DNA of 20,699 nucleotides from Bacteroidales bacterium (GCA_023228725.1 JALOAQ010000049.1:1-20699); one strand, 5' to 3'. Numbered from the stretch's first letter, positions 1 through 11,200 are shown. Notes: a model not told the origin generated them from the letters alone. Numbers and translations are program-made.

Positions 1-255
1 TATGCTTCTCTTTTATTTGGTATTATAAAAATTGGCTACCAAATTAGTTTAAAAGAAGATATGTATATTAAAATTATTGGTAGTGGGAAAGAAAATAAAA
101 CCGAAAATGGTGAAACAATATTCCAACACTATAAACTTAGCTTGTTTGACTCAAATAATAAAGAAATTTTAATTTTACTAAAATCAAAAAAGATAGATAA
201 AATAGAAAGTTTTAGCAAGCAGTTTTCCCAAGAGTTTAATGTTTTAATAAAATAA
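1..255 (+). CDS. 3' end of an unrecognised gene (partial)
   Basis: The reading frame is open from the first base of the window to the TAA at 253-255, giving 84 visible residues. An in-frame ATG at 61 exists, but the 20 codons before it are also open and read as plausible protein (YASLLFGIIKIGYQISLKED), so this is more likely the tail of a longer gene cut by the window edge than a 64-residue gene. The first visible stretch is hydrophobic and could be the end of a membrane segment; the rest is charged, lysine-rich and soluble-looking. I do not recognise the family and assign no function. It converges on the minus-strand gene ending at 304, with a 48-bp AT-rich gap and no clear terminator hairpin. 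Confidence 0.6.
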   Translation, partial: YASLLFGIIKIGYQISLKEDMYIKIIGSGKENKTENGETIFQHYKLSLFDSNNKEILILLKSKKIDKIESFSKQFSQEFNVLIK

Positions 256-303
256 GATAATTTATAAAGGGATAAATATTTTTATATTCGAATTTTAAAA
301 ATT

Positions 304-753
304 TTAACTAAGTTTTTTTAATTTTTCAAGTTCTATATAATATGCTTTTTTGTCAAAACTAAAGTTTTTAAAAGAAGAATAATCCCAGAAATTATGACTT
401 TTGGGTCCGCGATGAATATTTTCAAAATTTGTCCAAATAATTGCATCTTCTGTTTCAATTATTTCTACTAATAAATCCCAACAGCCACTACAAGCACAAT
501 CACATTCTAAAATTACTGTTTTGTTGTTTTCTGCATTAGGCTTACTTGTTAAATTTTCGTAAATACTTTCTGGGCTCATTCCTCCATAAGCTCCTGCAAT
601 ATCCTCATTATTTTCTTTTTTTGCAAATTCAAGTTCAAAATCTCTCAATATATCAATTAAGTCTTTATTATCAATAAAAATTCTTACAGCATTATATTCC
701 CCGCTCCATTCTTGGTCGTGGTTTTTTACTATTTTAAATTCAATTGTATTCAT
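304..753 (-). CDS. Small conserved hypothetical protein with CxCxCxxCW motif
   Basis: This 149-residue soluble protein has no signal peptide or membrane segment. Its clearest signature is CDCACSGCW at residues 84-92 (Cys84, 86, 88, 91, then Trp92), followed by a WTNFENIHR segment (107-115) and an aromatic C-terminal part (NFWDYSSFKNFSFD). The order, a CxCxxxGCW stretch, then W-x-[DN]-F, then H-R, then F-x-F-D, resembles from memory a family of small uncharacterised bacterial proteins. No function is known to me and none is claimed. The cysteines could bind a metal or be redox active, but no second CxxC pair is present to complete a zinc finger. Its ATG lies inside the stop region of the upstream methyltransferase gene (ATGA, 4-bp overlap), so the two are probably translationally coupled. 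Confidence 0.8.
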   Translation of the reverse strand: MNTIEFKIVKNHDQEWSGEYNAVRIFIDNKDLIDILRDFELEFAKKENNEDIAGAYGGMSPESIYENLTSKPNAENNKTVILECDCACSGCWDLLVEIIETEDAIIWTNFENIHRGPKSHNFWDYSSFKNFSFDKKAYYIELEKLKKLS

Positions 754-1352
754 ATTTGTTTTTTTTCAAAACTACTAATTTGTTTTTTAACACAAAGATA
801 AACCCAAGCAGGTGGAATATTATTTACAGTGAATTTAATACTAACTTGGTCAAATAAATTTTTTAACGTTTTTTTATTAGCTAATGAATATTGAAATTGA
901 ATAAACTTGCCCCCATGCTTTAAACAATTTATGGCTGATTTTAAAATTTTTATAGTTAAATCTTTTGAGAAGTTTGAGAAAGGTAAAGATGAGATTATAA
1001 CATCCGTGTACTCAAAACCATTTTCTTTTAAAACCATATTAAGTTTCTCTGCACAAAGATTAAAGATTTTTACTTTTGGTTTATCTTTAAATTCTTCAAC
1101 TAAATTGTCGTAAAATGGTTTATGCAGTTCAAAAACAAGAAGAGTCGCGTCTGCAGACATTTTTTCGACTATTTTTTTTGTTATAACTCCTGTACCTGGA
1201 CCAAATTCAACAATTATTTTAGTCTTAGCAAAGTTTATATTTTCTAACATTTTTTCTGTAAGAGTTTTTGAACTTGGATGTACTGAACCTACGAGTTTTT
1301 TGTTTTTTATGAACTCTTTAAGAAATTGCTTAGCTTCTTTTTTCTCTTTCAT
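750..1352 (-). CDS. PmtA-like SAM-dependent methyltransferase (phospholipid N-methyltransferase / KsgA-like fold)
   Basis: This 200-residue class I Rossmann methyltransferase has SAM-binding motif I, VEFGPGTG, at residues 48-55, an acidic residue ending strand 2 (Glu75 in VFEL), and a motif IV-like SSLPF at 121-125 where rRNA dimethylases have NLPY/F. The N-terminal LVGSVHPSSKTL (20-31) and the later GGKFIQFQYSL (147-157) match the pattern of the PmtA-like phospholipid N-methyltransferase family, which methylates phosphatidylethanolamine. Members are often annotated loosely as rRNA adenine methyltransferases, and I cannot fix the substrate from sequence. There is no signal peptide, so it acts in the cytoplasm or at the inner membrane face. 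The stop codon overlaps the start of the downstream cysteine-motif gene by 4 bp. The start at 1352 fits the family N-terminus and follows a 346-bp divergent intergenic region. Confidence 0.75.
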   Translation of the reverse strand: MKEKKEAKQFLKEFIKNKKLVGSVHPSSKTLTEKMLENINFAKTKIIVEFGPGTGVITKKIVEKMSADATLLVFELHKPFYDNLVEEFKDKPKVKIFNLCAEKLNMVLKENGFEYTDVIISSLPFSNFSKDLTIKILKSAINCLKHGGKFIQFQYSLANKKTLKNLFDQVSIKFTVNNIPPAWVYLCVKKQISSFEKKQI

Positions 1353-1698
1353 TTTGATTTGATTGCTAATTATAGTTTAAAAAAATTTAAATTTCAAAGC
1401 AAAACACAAAAATAAGTATTTTTTTATAAAATTACAGTTTATATGAAAAACAAATACAACAATATTATTATCTTATAGCTTTTAGAAACACACTTTTGTA
1501 ACGTCTTGATATTTAAGGGCTTAGTCTTTTGTTTGAAAATTATTTAAACTTTTTCTAAACAAATATATCTTAAATATGTTTTAATAAACCAGAGCTTATT
1601 TAAAAGTTAAATGCTGATATTAGTTATAGTTTTTACAAGTTAACTTTTAAAAGTCTCTACAAACGACAAAATAATTGAATTACTTAAATTTATGCCTT
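1353..1698. other. AT-rich divergent intergenic region
   Basis: These 346 bp separate the minus-strand methyltransferase unit from the plus-strand adhesin run, so promoters for both directions should lie here. No open frame with protein-like content, tRNA or riboswitch was recognised. A minus-strand match to the Bacteroidota -7 consensus TAnnTTTG occurs at 1407-1414 (TATTTTTG), but no -33 TTTG sits at a suitable distance, and such matches are common in AT-rich DNA. No good plus-strand -33/-7 pair was found. The one notable structure is a 12-bp inverted repeat at 1599-1651, listed separately. Confidence 0.7.
1599..1651. repeat. 12-bp perfect inverted repeat upstream of the adhesin run
   Basis: TTTAAAAGTTAA at 1599-1610 is followed 29 bp later by its exact reverse complement TTAACTTTTAAA at 1640-1651. 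The right arm ends 47 bp before the ATG at 1699. The arms are almost all A/T, which raises the probability of chance. It could be an operator for a dimeric regulator or a weak mRNA leader hairpin for the four-gene run; which one is inference. Confidence 0.4.
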
Positions 1699-2211
1699 AT
1701 GAAAAATTTTACTATTTATTTAAAAAAGCTAACAATTTCCACTTTAGCTTTTATTTTGATTTTATTTTTATCACATAGTTTGATTAGCCAAAACTTAATT
1801 GATTTTAATCAAGTTTTAAACCAAGAAACTTATAAAAAATCAAGCAATACTGAATATCAAAGTTTAAAATCTTATTATGTTGATTATACGCCTAGCTTAT
1901 TAATAGGTAATGAAAAAACTCAAAAGTCAGACCCACTAACTTGTAGAGTGGCTGATATTTCTATTTCTAATTTAGACAAACTTTATGAAAAAAACCCTGA
2001 TTATTCTGAGGTTGAATTTTTAAAAATATATGTTAAACAAAACGACAAGAGACAAAACTTGGATATTTCCGCTCTTTCGCAATTTGAAAAATTAAAACAT
2101 ATTTTGTTTGAGTTTGATTATAATATTAATATAAATGAGATTAATAATTTAATTAGAAACTATTCAAAATCTCCTGTTTCTATTTATTATTACATTTCTA
2201 TTCCAAATTAA
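1699..2211 (+). CDS. Small exported protein of unknown function, first gene of the adhesin run
   Basis: The protein has 170 residues from the ATG at 1699. An in-frame TTG at 1675 would add eight residues, but MKNFTIYLKK at 1699 is a normal signal-peptide start, so the ATG is preferred. A basic N-terminus, a hydrophobic core (LTISTLAFILILFL) and SLISQ-N mark a Sec signal peptide. The mature part has alternating short leucine and aromatic strands (VEFLKIYVKQ, then LSQFEKLKHILFEFDY) that faintly recall leucine-rich repeats. There is one Cys and no T9SS C-terminal domain, so it is probably periplasmic or surface-associated by another route. I do not recognise the family. Its stop lies 41 bp before the giant adhesin's ATG in the same direction with no terminator between, so co-transcription and a role as accessory factor for the adhesin are plausible but inferred. 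Confidence 0.75.
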   Translation: MKNFTIYLKKLTISTLAFILILFLSHSLISQNLIDFNQVLNQETYKKSSNTEYQSLKSYYVDYTPSLLIGNEKTQKSDPLTCRVADISISNLDKLYEKNPDYSEVEFLKIYVKQNDKRQNLDISALSQFEKLKHILFEFDYNININEINNLIRNYSKSPVSIYYYISIPN

Positions 2212-2252
2212 AAATATAAAATTTTAGTTAAAGACACTTAAAATTTAAGCTT

Positions 2253-5200
2253 ATGAAAAAAATTATCTTTTTATTCATGATGTTTTTACTTGTAAGTAAT
2301 CTCAGTTTTACACAAGTAAAAAAGCCTTTTACCCAAAGGACTTCGCAATATACTCCTTCAAAAACTATATATAATTTGAAAGGAGATTTTACGTTAATAG
2401 GCAACACTAATCTTAGTTTACAAAGCTATAGCAATAATGGTGGTAACAATGCTCAAATGAAATATATTGACGTTGATACTGATCTAAGCACTGTAAACTC
2501 GTCTTCGGCTACATTAACTTTTTTAGATGAAAATGATGCAAATCCAAATTGTTCGAATATAGTTTATGCAGGTTTGTATTGGACAGGTAGAGCTAATAAT
2601 GGTGGTACTGGAGAGATGGAGTTTACTGTTGGAGGAACAACAGATAATAGGTCTGATGGTAATTCTTTTAATGGTTACTCATTATCTATATCACAAACCG
2701 GTTCAAGTTCACGAGTTGCTACTTATACATTTACTCCTGATGGGGCTGGTGATAATGTTGTATTTACTTTTACTTCAAACGGAGTAACAGTAAATTCAGT
2801 TAAAGTTAAAGTTGGTGGAGGTTCTGAAATAACAATTCCTTCAAGCCAATATAGTATTAGTTCTGGAGGTAATTCAAGTAGTAATCGTTGGTTGCAGATA
2901 ACGTTTGACAATCCTTACGAAATTAATACAGGAGCTATTAATATAGAAATAAATTCATTAAGGAAACGTAGGGAAAATAATGATCAGAGTGCTACATATT
3001 TTTATGCTTCTGTAAAATCTCCAAGTTTTGACTTAAATAGGCGTCAAGTACAATTAAAGAAATCTGGTCAAACTTACCAAACAATAACTGCTAACTCAAA
3101 TGATATTTATTATCCTATGACTGCTGATGGACAAATGTATTCTGCTTATGCAGAAGTTACTGATTATGTTCGCACACATGGATTAGGCGAGTATTTTGTT
3201 GCTAATATTGCTTTAATTGAAGGTAATGGAGGCAGTACAGGTTATTACGGTGGTTGGGCTATGATAGTTGTTTATGAAAATTCAAAAATGAATTGGCGAG
3301 ATATTACGATTTTTGATGGTCATGCTTATGTTGCGGGTAGTATTACAGCTGATTTTGAATTACCAATTTCTGGATTTCACACAGCCCAACATGGAGATAT
3401 TAATATGAAATTGGGCGTTGTAGCAGGTGAAGGTGATGTTAGTATTTCAGGAGATTATTTACAAATAAGAAATCATCAAAACACTAGTTGGATAAGTTTA
3501 AGTCATAGTGGAAATTCTACAAATAATTTTTACAATAGTTCAATTTTTACTGGCGGAAACCCCCGAAATCCAAACTTAATAAATAATACAGGTTTGGATA
3601 TTTCTATGTTTGATATTCCTAACGCAGGAAATTCTGTAATAAGCAACAATCAAACTTCCACAAAATTTAGGTATGGTACTACTCAAGATACTTATATTAT
3701 TTTCATGATTGCTATGTCAGTTGATGCTTATATTCCTACAGCAGAGGCTTTTATTGAGTTGGCAAGTATTGATAATGTGCCTTATACTCAAGGCGATCCT
3801 ATACATGTTGACCCGGGAGAAGATACAGAATTTACTGTAGAATTAAGAAATAAAGGTACAGAGCCTATAAATGATTTTAAACTAATAATACCTTTACCTT
3901 TTGCTTCAAGTTATGTTTCTGCTTCACGTCAGGTTTTCTTTAATCCTGCTCCAAGTCCAAATAATCTTTATTTTGATCCTTCTTATACAGGAACTGGAGC
4001 TATAATTTGGGATATTGGAACTTTACCATTACCACTAGACCCGGACGAATTGCTAGGAACATTAACTTTTAGAATTGAAGCAACAACAGATTGTAGTATT
4101 TTGTCAAATATAAATTGCTCACCAGAAATTAATGTATCTGGGCTTATGACCGGAACTGGTGCAATTAGTCAAACTACCTTTAATAATCAACTTACAACCC
4201 AAGGCTATCAAATGGAAGGTGAATGTATTGGAGAGCCTATAAATGAGCCTATTAAATTTTCTATTCATTCGGATAATTATGTAAATACAAACTGCTCGGG
4301 AACTCCTACAGTGATAGAGTTTCAGAAGTGTAATATTACTGCACCAATTCCAATTACTGAATTTTCTGGAAGTTTTCCTGCAGGTTCAAGATTTTATGAT
4401 GAATATCCTGTTAGCTCAAGTTCAACAGAATACACAATTTCAAATCCTTACCCAAATTTAACAGGTGTGCATACTTATTATGCTATTCCTCCTGGAGCAA
4501 GTTCTTGTTATTTTGAATTTACTATTGAAATAACAGATTTAAGTTCAGTTCCTAGTGTGATTAGTCCATTAACTTATTGCGAAAATGATATTGCAGCTCC
4601 ACTTACTGGAACAGCAAGCAATCCATCATATAGTTTATATTATTACAATTCTTTAACTGGAAATCCGCAATTGGAGATTATTCCTTCTACAAGTCTTGTC
4701 GGAACTAACACGTATTATGTTGCAGAGGCAATTTCAGGTTCTTGTATAAGTACAAATAAAGTTCCTATTATTGTTGATGTAAATCCATTGCCAATAGCAC
4801 CAAGCCTTGCAAATTCTAGCCAAACAGAATTATGTTTTGGAAGCACAGGTAATATTATTCTTTCAGCAAGTGGTGGGTTAGGCGATAATTTAAATTGGTA
4901 TTCAGGTTCTTGCGAAGGAACATTGATAGGAACAGGAAATAATTTAAGTATTTCTGCACCAACAACAAGCACAACTTATTATGCTGCTTGGGAAAATTCT
5001 TGCGGAATTTCAGATTGTGCAAGTGTTAGTGTAACTGTTTTACCACAAATATTTGTTAACTTGAATATTACAGGCATAATTCAATATTATAATGCAAATA
5101 CAGGACAAATTACAGTAAATACTTCTGGTGGAAATTCTCCATATTCTTATACTTTGAATGGAGGAGCTTCGCAAACATCTAGTGTGTTTAGTAATTTAGA

Positions 5201-8200
5201 AGCTGGAATTTACACAATTGTTGTAACTGATTCAAAAGGCTGTACCGAAACAGCTATTATTACTATAGATAATGCTTTAGAAATAATTGCTAATAATGAT
5301 TCAGAAACAGGAGTTAATGGTACAACAGGTCAAACAAATATTTTAAATGTATTTGATAATGATTTGCTAGACGGTTCATCTGTTAATCCAGCTGATGTAA
5401 TTTTAACAGAAACAATTTCTGAACCAACAGGTCATTTAACATTAAATCCTGATGGAAGTGTTGATTTATCACCAAATACACCTGGTGGAACTTATACTCT
5501 GACTTATCAAATTTGTGAGTTAGCTAATCCAACAAACTGTGATGATGCCACTGTTACAATTGAGGTTATTGAAACTGCTGATGTTTCTATTCTGAAATAT
5601 CAAATCGATCCATCTAACCTGCCTGTAAGTAATTCTACAGAATTTATTACAGTATCTCCTTCAGTTATTACAGCAGGAACAAAAATATATTATTACTTAG
5701 AGGTACATAATGCAGGTCCAGATGTTTCTGTAAATGCTTTAGTTACTGATAATATGCCATCTGGAATTACAAATGCTGAAATGTCTTTAAATTATGGTAA
5801 CACTTGGATGCCATGGAACGGAACACGACCACTAGGCGGTTTCTTTAGTGGTGGATACAATTACATCTTAATTAGAGGAGATGTAGATCCTGCTGCAAGC
5901 GGAAGCTTAACAAATACTGCAACTATTTATAGCTCAGACACTTTTGATCCAGACGAAAGTAATAATGAGGCTGTTTTGATTACTTCAATAACACAATCTT
6001 CGGATTTAAGTATTTCTAAAAAAGCTATTACAGCAGCAGTAGGTCCAAATTCAACTATTATTTATGAAATTACTGTTTTAAATTCTGGTCCAAGTTATGC
6101 TACAAATGTGATAATCGAAGACATAATTGATCCTAATATAATAAGCAACCAAGAATATTATCCAGGTAGTGGTTCTTGGTTGCCTTGGACAGGTAGTTTA
6201 AATATTGGAGATTTAGATGTTAATGACACTTACACTCTTCTTATTAGAGGTGTTGTTGTTGATGCAAGCCCAGACCCAAATGTTAATCCAATTCCAAATA
6301 CGGCTTCAGTTTCTAGTGATAATGACGATCCCGACCCTCTAGATAATGATGACACAATATATACACCACTTAACGAAGAGGTTGACCTTTCTATAGTAAA
6401 AACTGCTCCAGCAACTATTATTGCAGGAAATACTATAACTTATTCTATTACAGTTGTAAACAACGACAATACATTTACAGCTAATAATGTTCACATTCAT
6501 GATGATGTTGATGTGTCAAAGCTTTCTGATATAGAATATTCTGATGATGGTGGTTTAACTTGGAATACTTGGACAGGACTTTATAGTTTAGCCTCTTTGA
6601 GCCCTTTAGATAGCTTTACAATATTAATTAGAGCTAAAGTTAAAAGTGATGCAACAGGAAGTCTTGTAAATACTGCAACAACTCACTCTGATACACCTGA
6701 TAATATAACTTTTAATAACACTTCAACTACTACTACAAGTATTGATTTAGAAGCTGATTTAGAAATTATAAAAATACAAATTAATCCTTCTATTTTACCT
6801 TTAAGCCAAGCTCAAATTTTTGGTAACCCATATGACTATGTAATTGACCCAGTAGGAATTACGGCTGGAGATGAAATTTATTATGCATTATTTTATAAAA
6901 ATCATGGACCTAGCGATGCAACTAATGTAATAATTGATGATATATTACCAGGTTTTATAGTTGATTGGGAAGCTTCTCTTTGTCAAGCTAATTTTGCTAA
7001 TTGGCCAGGTTCAAGAAATATTGGAACTATTATAGCTGGTGGACAATGTGTGCTTATTGTTCGTGGACATGTTCAAGAAAACGCCACAGGAAGTTTAGTA
7101 AACACTACAACTATAAGCCATTCAGACCCTATAACAGATCCTGATAATTCAAATAATGAATCTACATTTACAACTCCAATTCGTGCAATGGCCGATTTGT
7201 CTATTTCAAAAACTGTGGATAATTTCACACCTTATATTGGAGACGAAGTTGTATTTACAATACTTGTAACAAATAACGGACCAAGTACAGCTCATAATGT
7301 TAGTGTAAATGATTTATTGCCAAATGGTTACACTTATGTTTCTAGCTCGGTAACAGCAGGCATTTACGATGAAAACACTGGAGATTGGTCAATAAGCTCT
7401 ATACCTTTTCCAGGTTCTGAAACTTTAACTATAACAGCAAGAGTTAATTTACTAAGTGGCAATTATCTTAATATAGCTACAATTAGCCAAAGTGACCAAT
7501 ACGATCCAAATCCTAGCGATAATACGGATTCAGAAACTACAAAACCAATAAATGTTATAATTGCAAATGATGATTTAGCTGGTCCGTTTAATGGATATGA
7601 TGGAGCAATAAATATTTTAAATGTTTTCACAAATGATTTATTAAATGGAAGCCCTGTTGATCCTGACGACCTTAATTTAACAGTTAGTGTTCCAAATGCT
7701 TATATCACATTAAATCCTGACGGAAGTGTTAATCTTCTTCCTGGTACACCAGCAGGAACACATATTTTAACTTATAAAATTTGTGAAATAGCAAATCCAA
7801 CAAATTGTGATTACGCTGATGTAATTATAAGTGTTGAAGAGGCTGAAATAATTGCAAATGATGATAACGCTAGTGCAAATGGTCATTCCGGTCAAGCAAA
7901 TATTTTAAATGTTTTTGATAATGATGAATTAAATGGAAATCCTGTTGACCCAGACGAGGTTACTTTGACAGAAACAATTTCAGATCCGACTGGAAGTTTA
8001 ACATTAAATCCTGATGGAAGTGTTGATTTAGCAGCAGGAACTCCAGCAGGAATTTATACTTTAACTTATAAAATATGTGAAGTTTTAAACCCAGCAAATT
8101 GTGATGATGCAACAGTTACTATTACAGTAGGAATGGCAGATATTGTTGCAAATAACGATAATTTTTCTTCAAATCCTGTTCCTTGTGATCTAGGACAAGT

Positions 8201-11200
8201 AGCTGGCAATGTTTTATTAAATGATTTGTTAGACGGAGTAGCTATTGTAGCAACTGATGTGAATATTACAATTATTGATGATGGTGGACTAAGTACTGCT
8301 TATATTGATGAACACGGTGATTTACATATTCCTGTTGGTTTATCTGTTGGTACCTTTAATATGACTTACCAAATTTGCGAAAAATTAAATCCAACAAATT
8401 GTGATCAGGCAAGTATTATTGTAGCTATTACTGATACAGAAGCTCCAAATATTTCATGTCCTGATGACGTAATTGTAACAGCTTTATTAGGCGAATGCGA
8501 AGTTACAGGTATAAGTATGGACCTTCCTGCATATACTGATAATTGTGGCATTGAGGTGTATAAACCAGAAAGAAGTGATGGTTTGAGTTTATCAGATCCA
8601 TATCCTTTGGGAGTAACTAATATTAATTGGACAATTATTGATTATGGTGGAAATATTGCTGGTTGTAATTATGATGTGATTGTAAACCCAACTCTTCCAA
8701 ATATTCAAGCTAATGATGATAATTATCAAGGTTTGAGTTCAACCGGTTTTGTTAGCTCTTCTGTTTTTGATAATGATTTTCTTAACGGAAGTGCTTTAGA
8801 TTTTAATGATATTACAGTGGTTTGGGGAGATATTGAAGATGAAATTGGTGATGAGGCTGAAGGAATTGTAATAAATCCTGATGGCACAATCACTGTTGAT
8901 GCTGGCACAGAACCAGGTGTTTATACTTTTGAATATGAAATTTCATTCTCCATTTGTGATGATTTTGCAATAGTAAATGATTTTGGAACTGTTAATATTT
9001 TAGTAATGGATCCTTCTTATACAGTAAGCAAGACAGCTTATGCTAGTTCAGTTAACAGTCCAGCAGAACTTGGAGATATTATAACTTATACTATTGTACT
9101 TAGCAATACAGGTAATGTGAGCATAGACAATATTGTAATTACAGATCCAATGTTGACATCTGCAGGAGTTTCTTTAGGCACAGCAACAGAAAGTATTAAT
9201 ACTAATAATATTTTAGAAGTTGCTGAGACTTGGACTTATACAGCAGACTATGCAATTACTCAAGCTGATATTGATGCAGGTCAAGTTTATAATCAAGTAT
9301 TGGTTACAGGTGAAGACACTAATGATAATCCAATAGATGAAGATGATGATGTAACAACCCCATTAGATCAAAATCCATCCCTACTAATTACCAAAACCGT
9401 TTATGAAAGCACATATTCTGTAATCGGCGATGTGTTGCATTATGTAATCACTGTAACAAATAATGGTAACGTAACTATTTCTAATTTAGAAGTAAACGAC
9501 CCACTAACAGGCTTAAGCGAGACAATTACAAACTTGGCCGTAGGGGGAAGTCAGACATTCTACACTAACTACACTGTAACTCAAGCGGATATTGACAATG
9601 GCACCATAATAAATATTGTTAAAGTAGAAGGCGAAGCTCCAAATGGAGAAGACGTAGAAGCTGAAGACAGCGCAAGTTCAAATCTCGACTCACATGAGAT
9701 TATTGCTAATAACGACGACTTTAGTGCAATTGACTTATCTTGTGATTTAGGCGGCTTAGCAGGTAATGTTTTAGATAATGATTTATTAAATGGAAATCCT
9801 GTTAATTCTGATGATGTAAGCATTACAATAATAAATGATGGTGGCATATCGGGGCTTATTTTAAATCCTGATGGAAGCCTTATAGTTCCCGGTGGCTTAG
9901 CTTTAGGCGACTATACAATTACATATCAAATTTGTGAGGTTTTAAATCCTGCAAATTGCGACCAAGCAGATGTAAGTTTTACAATCACAGATAATATTGC
10001 ACCAACAATTACTTGCCCAGATGACATAAGCGTAAATACTGACTTAGGCTCATGTTTTGCTACAGACTTAGATTTAGACTATCCTCTAACAGATGACAAC
10101 TGTCAAGTAGTAAGTATTGTCAATGATGCTCCTGAAAGTTTCCCAATAGGAGAAACAACTGTAACTTGGACAGTAACAGACCATGCAGGCAATTCAACAA
10201 GCTGTGAACAAATTGTAACAGTAATAGACAATGAAGCACCAACAATTACTTGCCCACCAGATATTACAGTAAACAATGACCCTGCTGAATGTTCGGCAAT
10301 AATAACAGATATTGGTTGGCCCGCAACAGATGACAACTGCCAAGTAGAAAGTATAATAAACGATGCATTAGCTAGCTATCCTGTTGGAACAACAACTGTA
10401 ACTTGGACAGTAACAGATGAATCAGGCAACCAAACAAGTTGCGAACAACTAATTACTGTAATAGACAATGAAGCACCAACAATTACTTGTCCACCAAACT
10501 TTACTTTTACTGCAGATTTAGGACAAAATTATGCAAGTGAACTAAGTATTGGTTATCCTGTAACTGACGACAACTGCCAAGTAGAATCCATAGAAAATGA
10601 TGCACCAGCAGTATATCCAATTGGAGAAACCACTGTAACTTGGACAGTAACTGACGCTTCAGGAAATACAGCTTATTGTGAACAAATAATCACAGTTATA
10701 GATGAAGAGCCACCAACAATTACCTGCCCTGAAGACATTATTGTTAACAATGATGCAGGAGAATGTTTTGCTATAGTTTCGGATATTGGACATCCGCTAA
10801 CATCTGATAATGACGCAGTTGCAAGCATAGTAAACGATGCATTGGCTAATTATCCTGTTGGAACAACAACTGTAACTTGGACAGTAACAGATGCATCAGG
10901 TAACCAAACAAGTTGCGAACAACTAATTACTGTAATAGACAATGAAGCTCCTACAATTATTTGTCCTGCTGATATAACAAGCTGTTTGCCAAGTGTAAGT
11001 TTGCCTTATCCTGAAGTAGCAGATAATTGTGGAATAGAAAGTGTAATAAATAATGCACCAGCCGAATTTACAATAGGCGAAACCACCACTGTAACATGGA
11101 CAGTTACTGACATACATGGAAATAGCTCAACTTGCGACCAATTAGTAACAATTTCAAGTTTAGAATTAGCAAACCTAGAAGTTGAAAACCTAAGTTGTTA

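Noticed and set aside
61..255. Complete 64-residue gene starting at the ATG at 61
   Set aside because: The frame is open back to base 1 with protein-like residues, so this is better read as the tail of a gene cut by the window edge.
1407..1414. Minus-strand TATTTTTG as the methyltransferase promoter
   Set aside because: The position is reasonable, but the nearest upstream TTTG is about 36 bp away, too far for a -33 element.
1675..1698. TTG start eight codons upstream for the small exported protein
   Set aside because: It would add MNYLNLCL before a standard MKN signal-peptide start; the ATG at 1699 gives a normal n-region, so the TTG is unlikely.
1353..1698. tRNA or structured RNA gene in the large intergenic regions
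   Set aside because: No T-loop-like GGTTCGA core or GC-rich stem set was seen here or in 18086-18490.
10014..10961. Regularly spaced repeats as a CRISPR-like array
   Set aside because: The 237-bp period is a whole number of codons in an intact coding frame and matches HYR domain boundaries; the repeats are coding domain duplications.
2723..11117. Several open frames antisense to or out of frame with the adhesin (for example minus strand 9581-9847 and 10103-10336)
   Set aside because: They are shadows of repetitive codon use in the adhesin and lack start context, domains or independent support.
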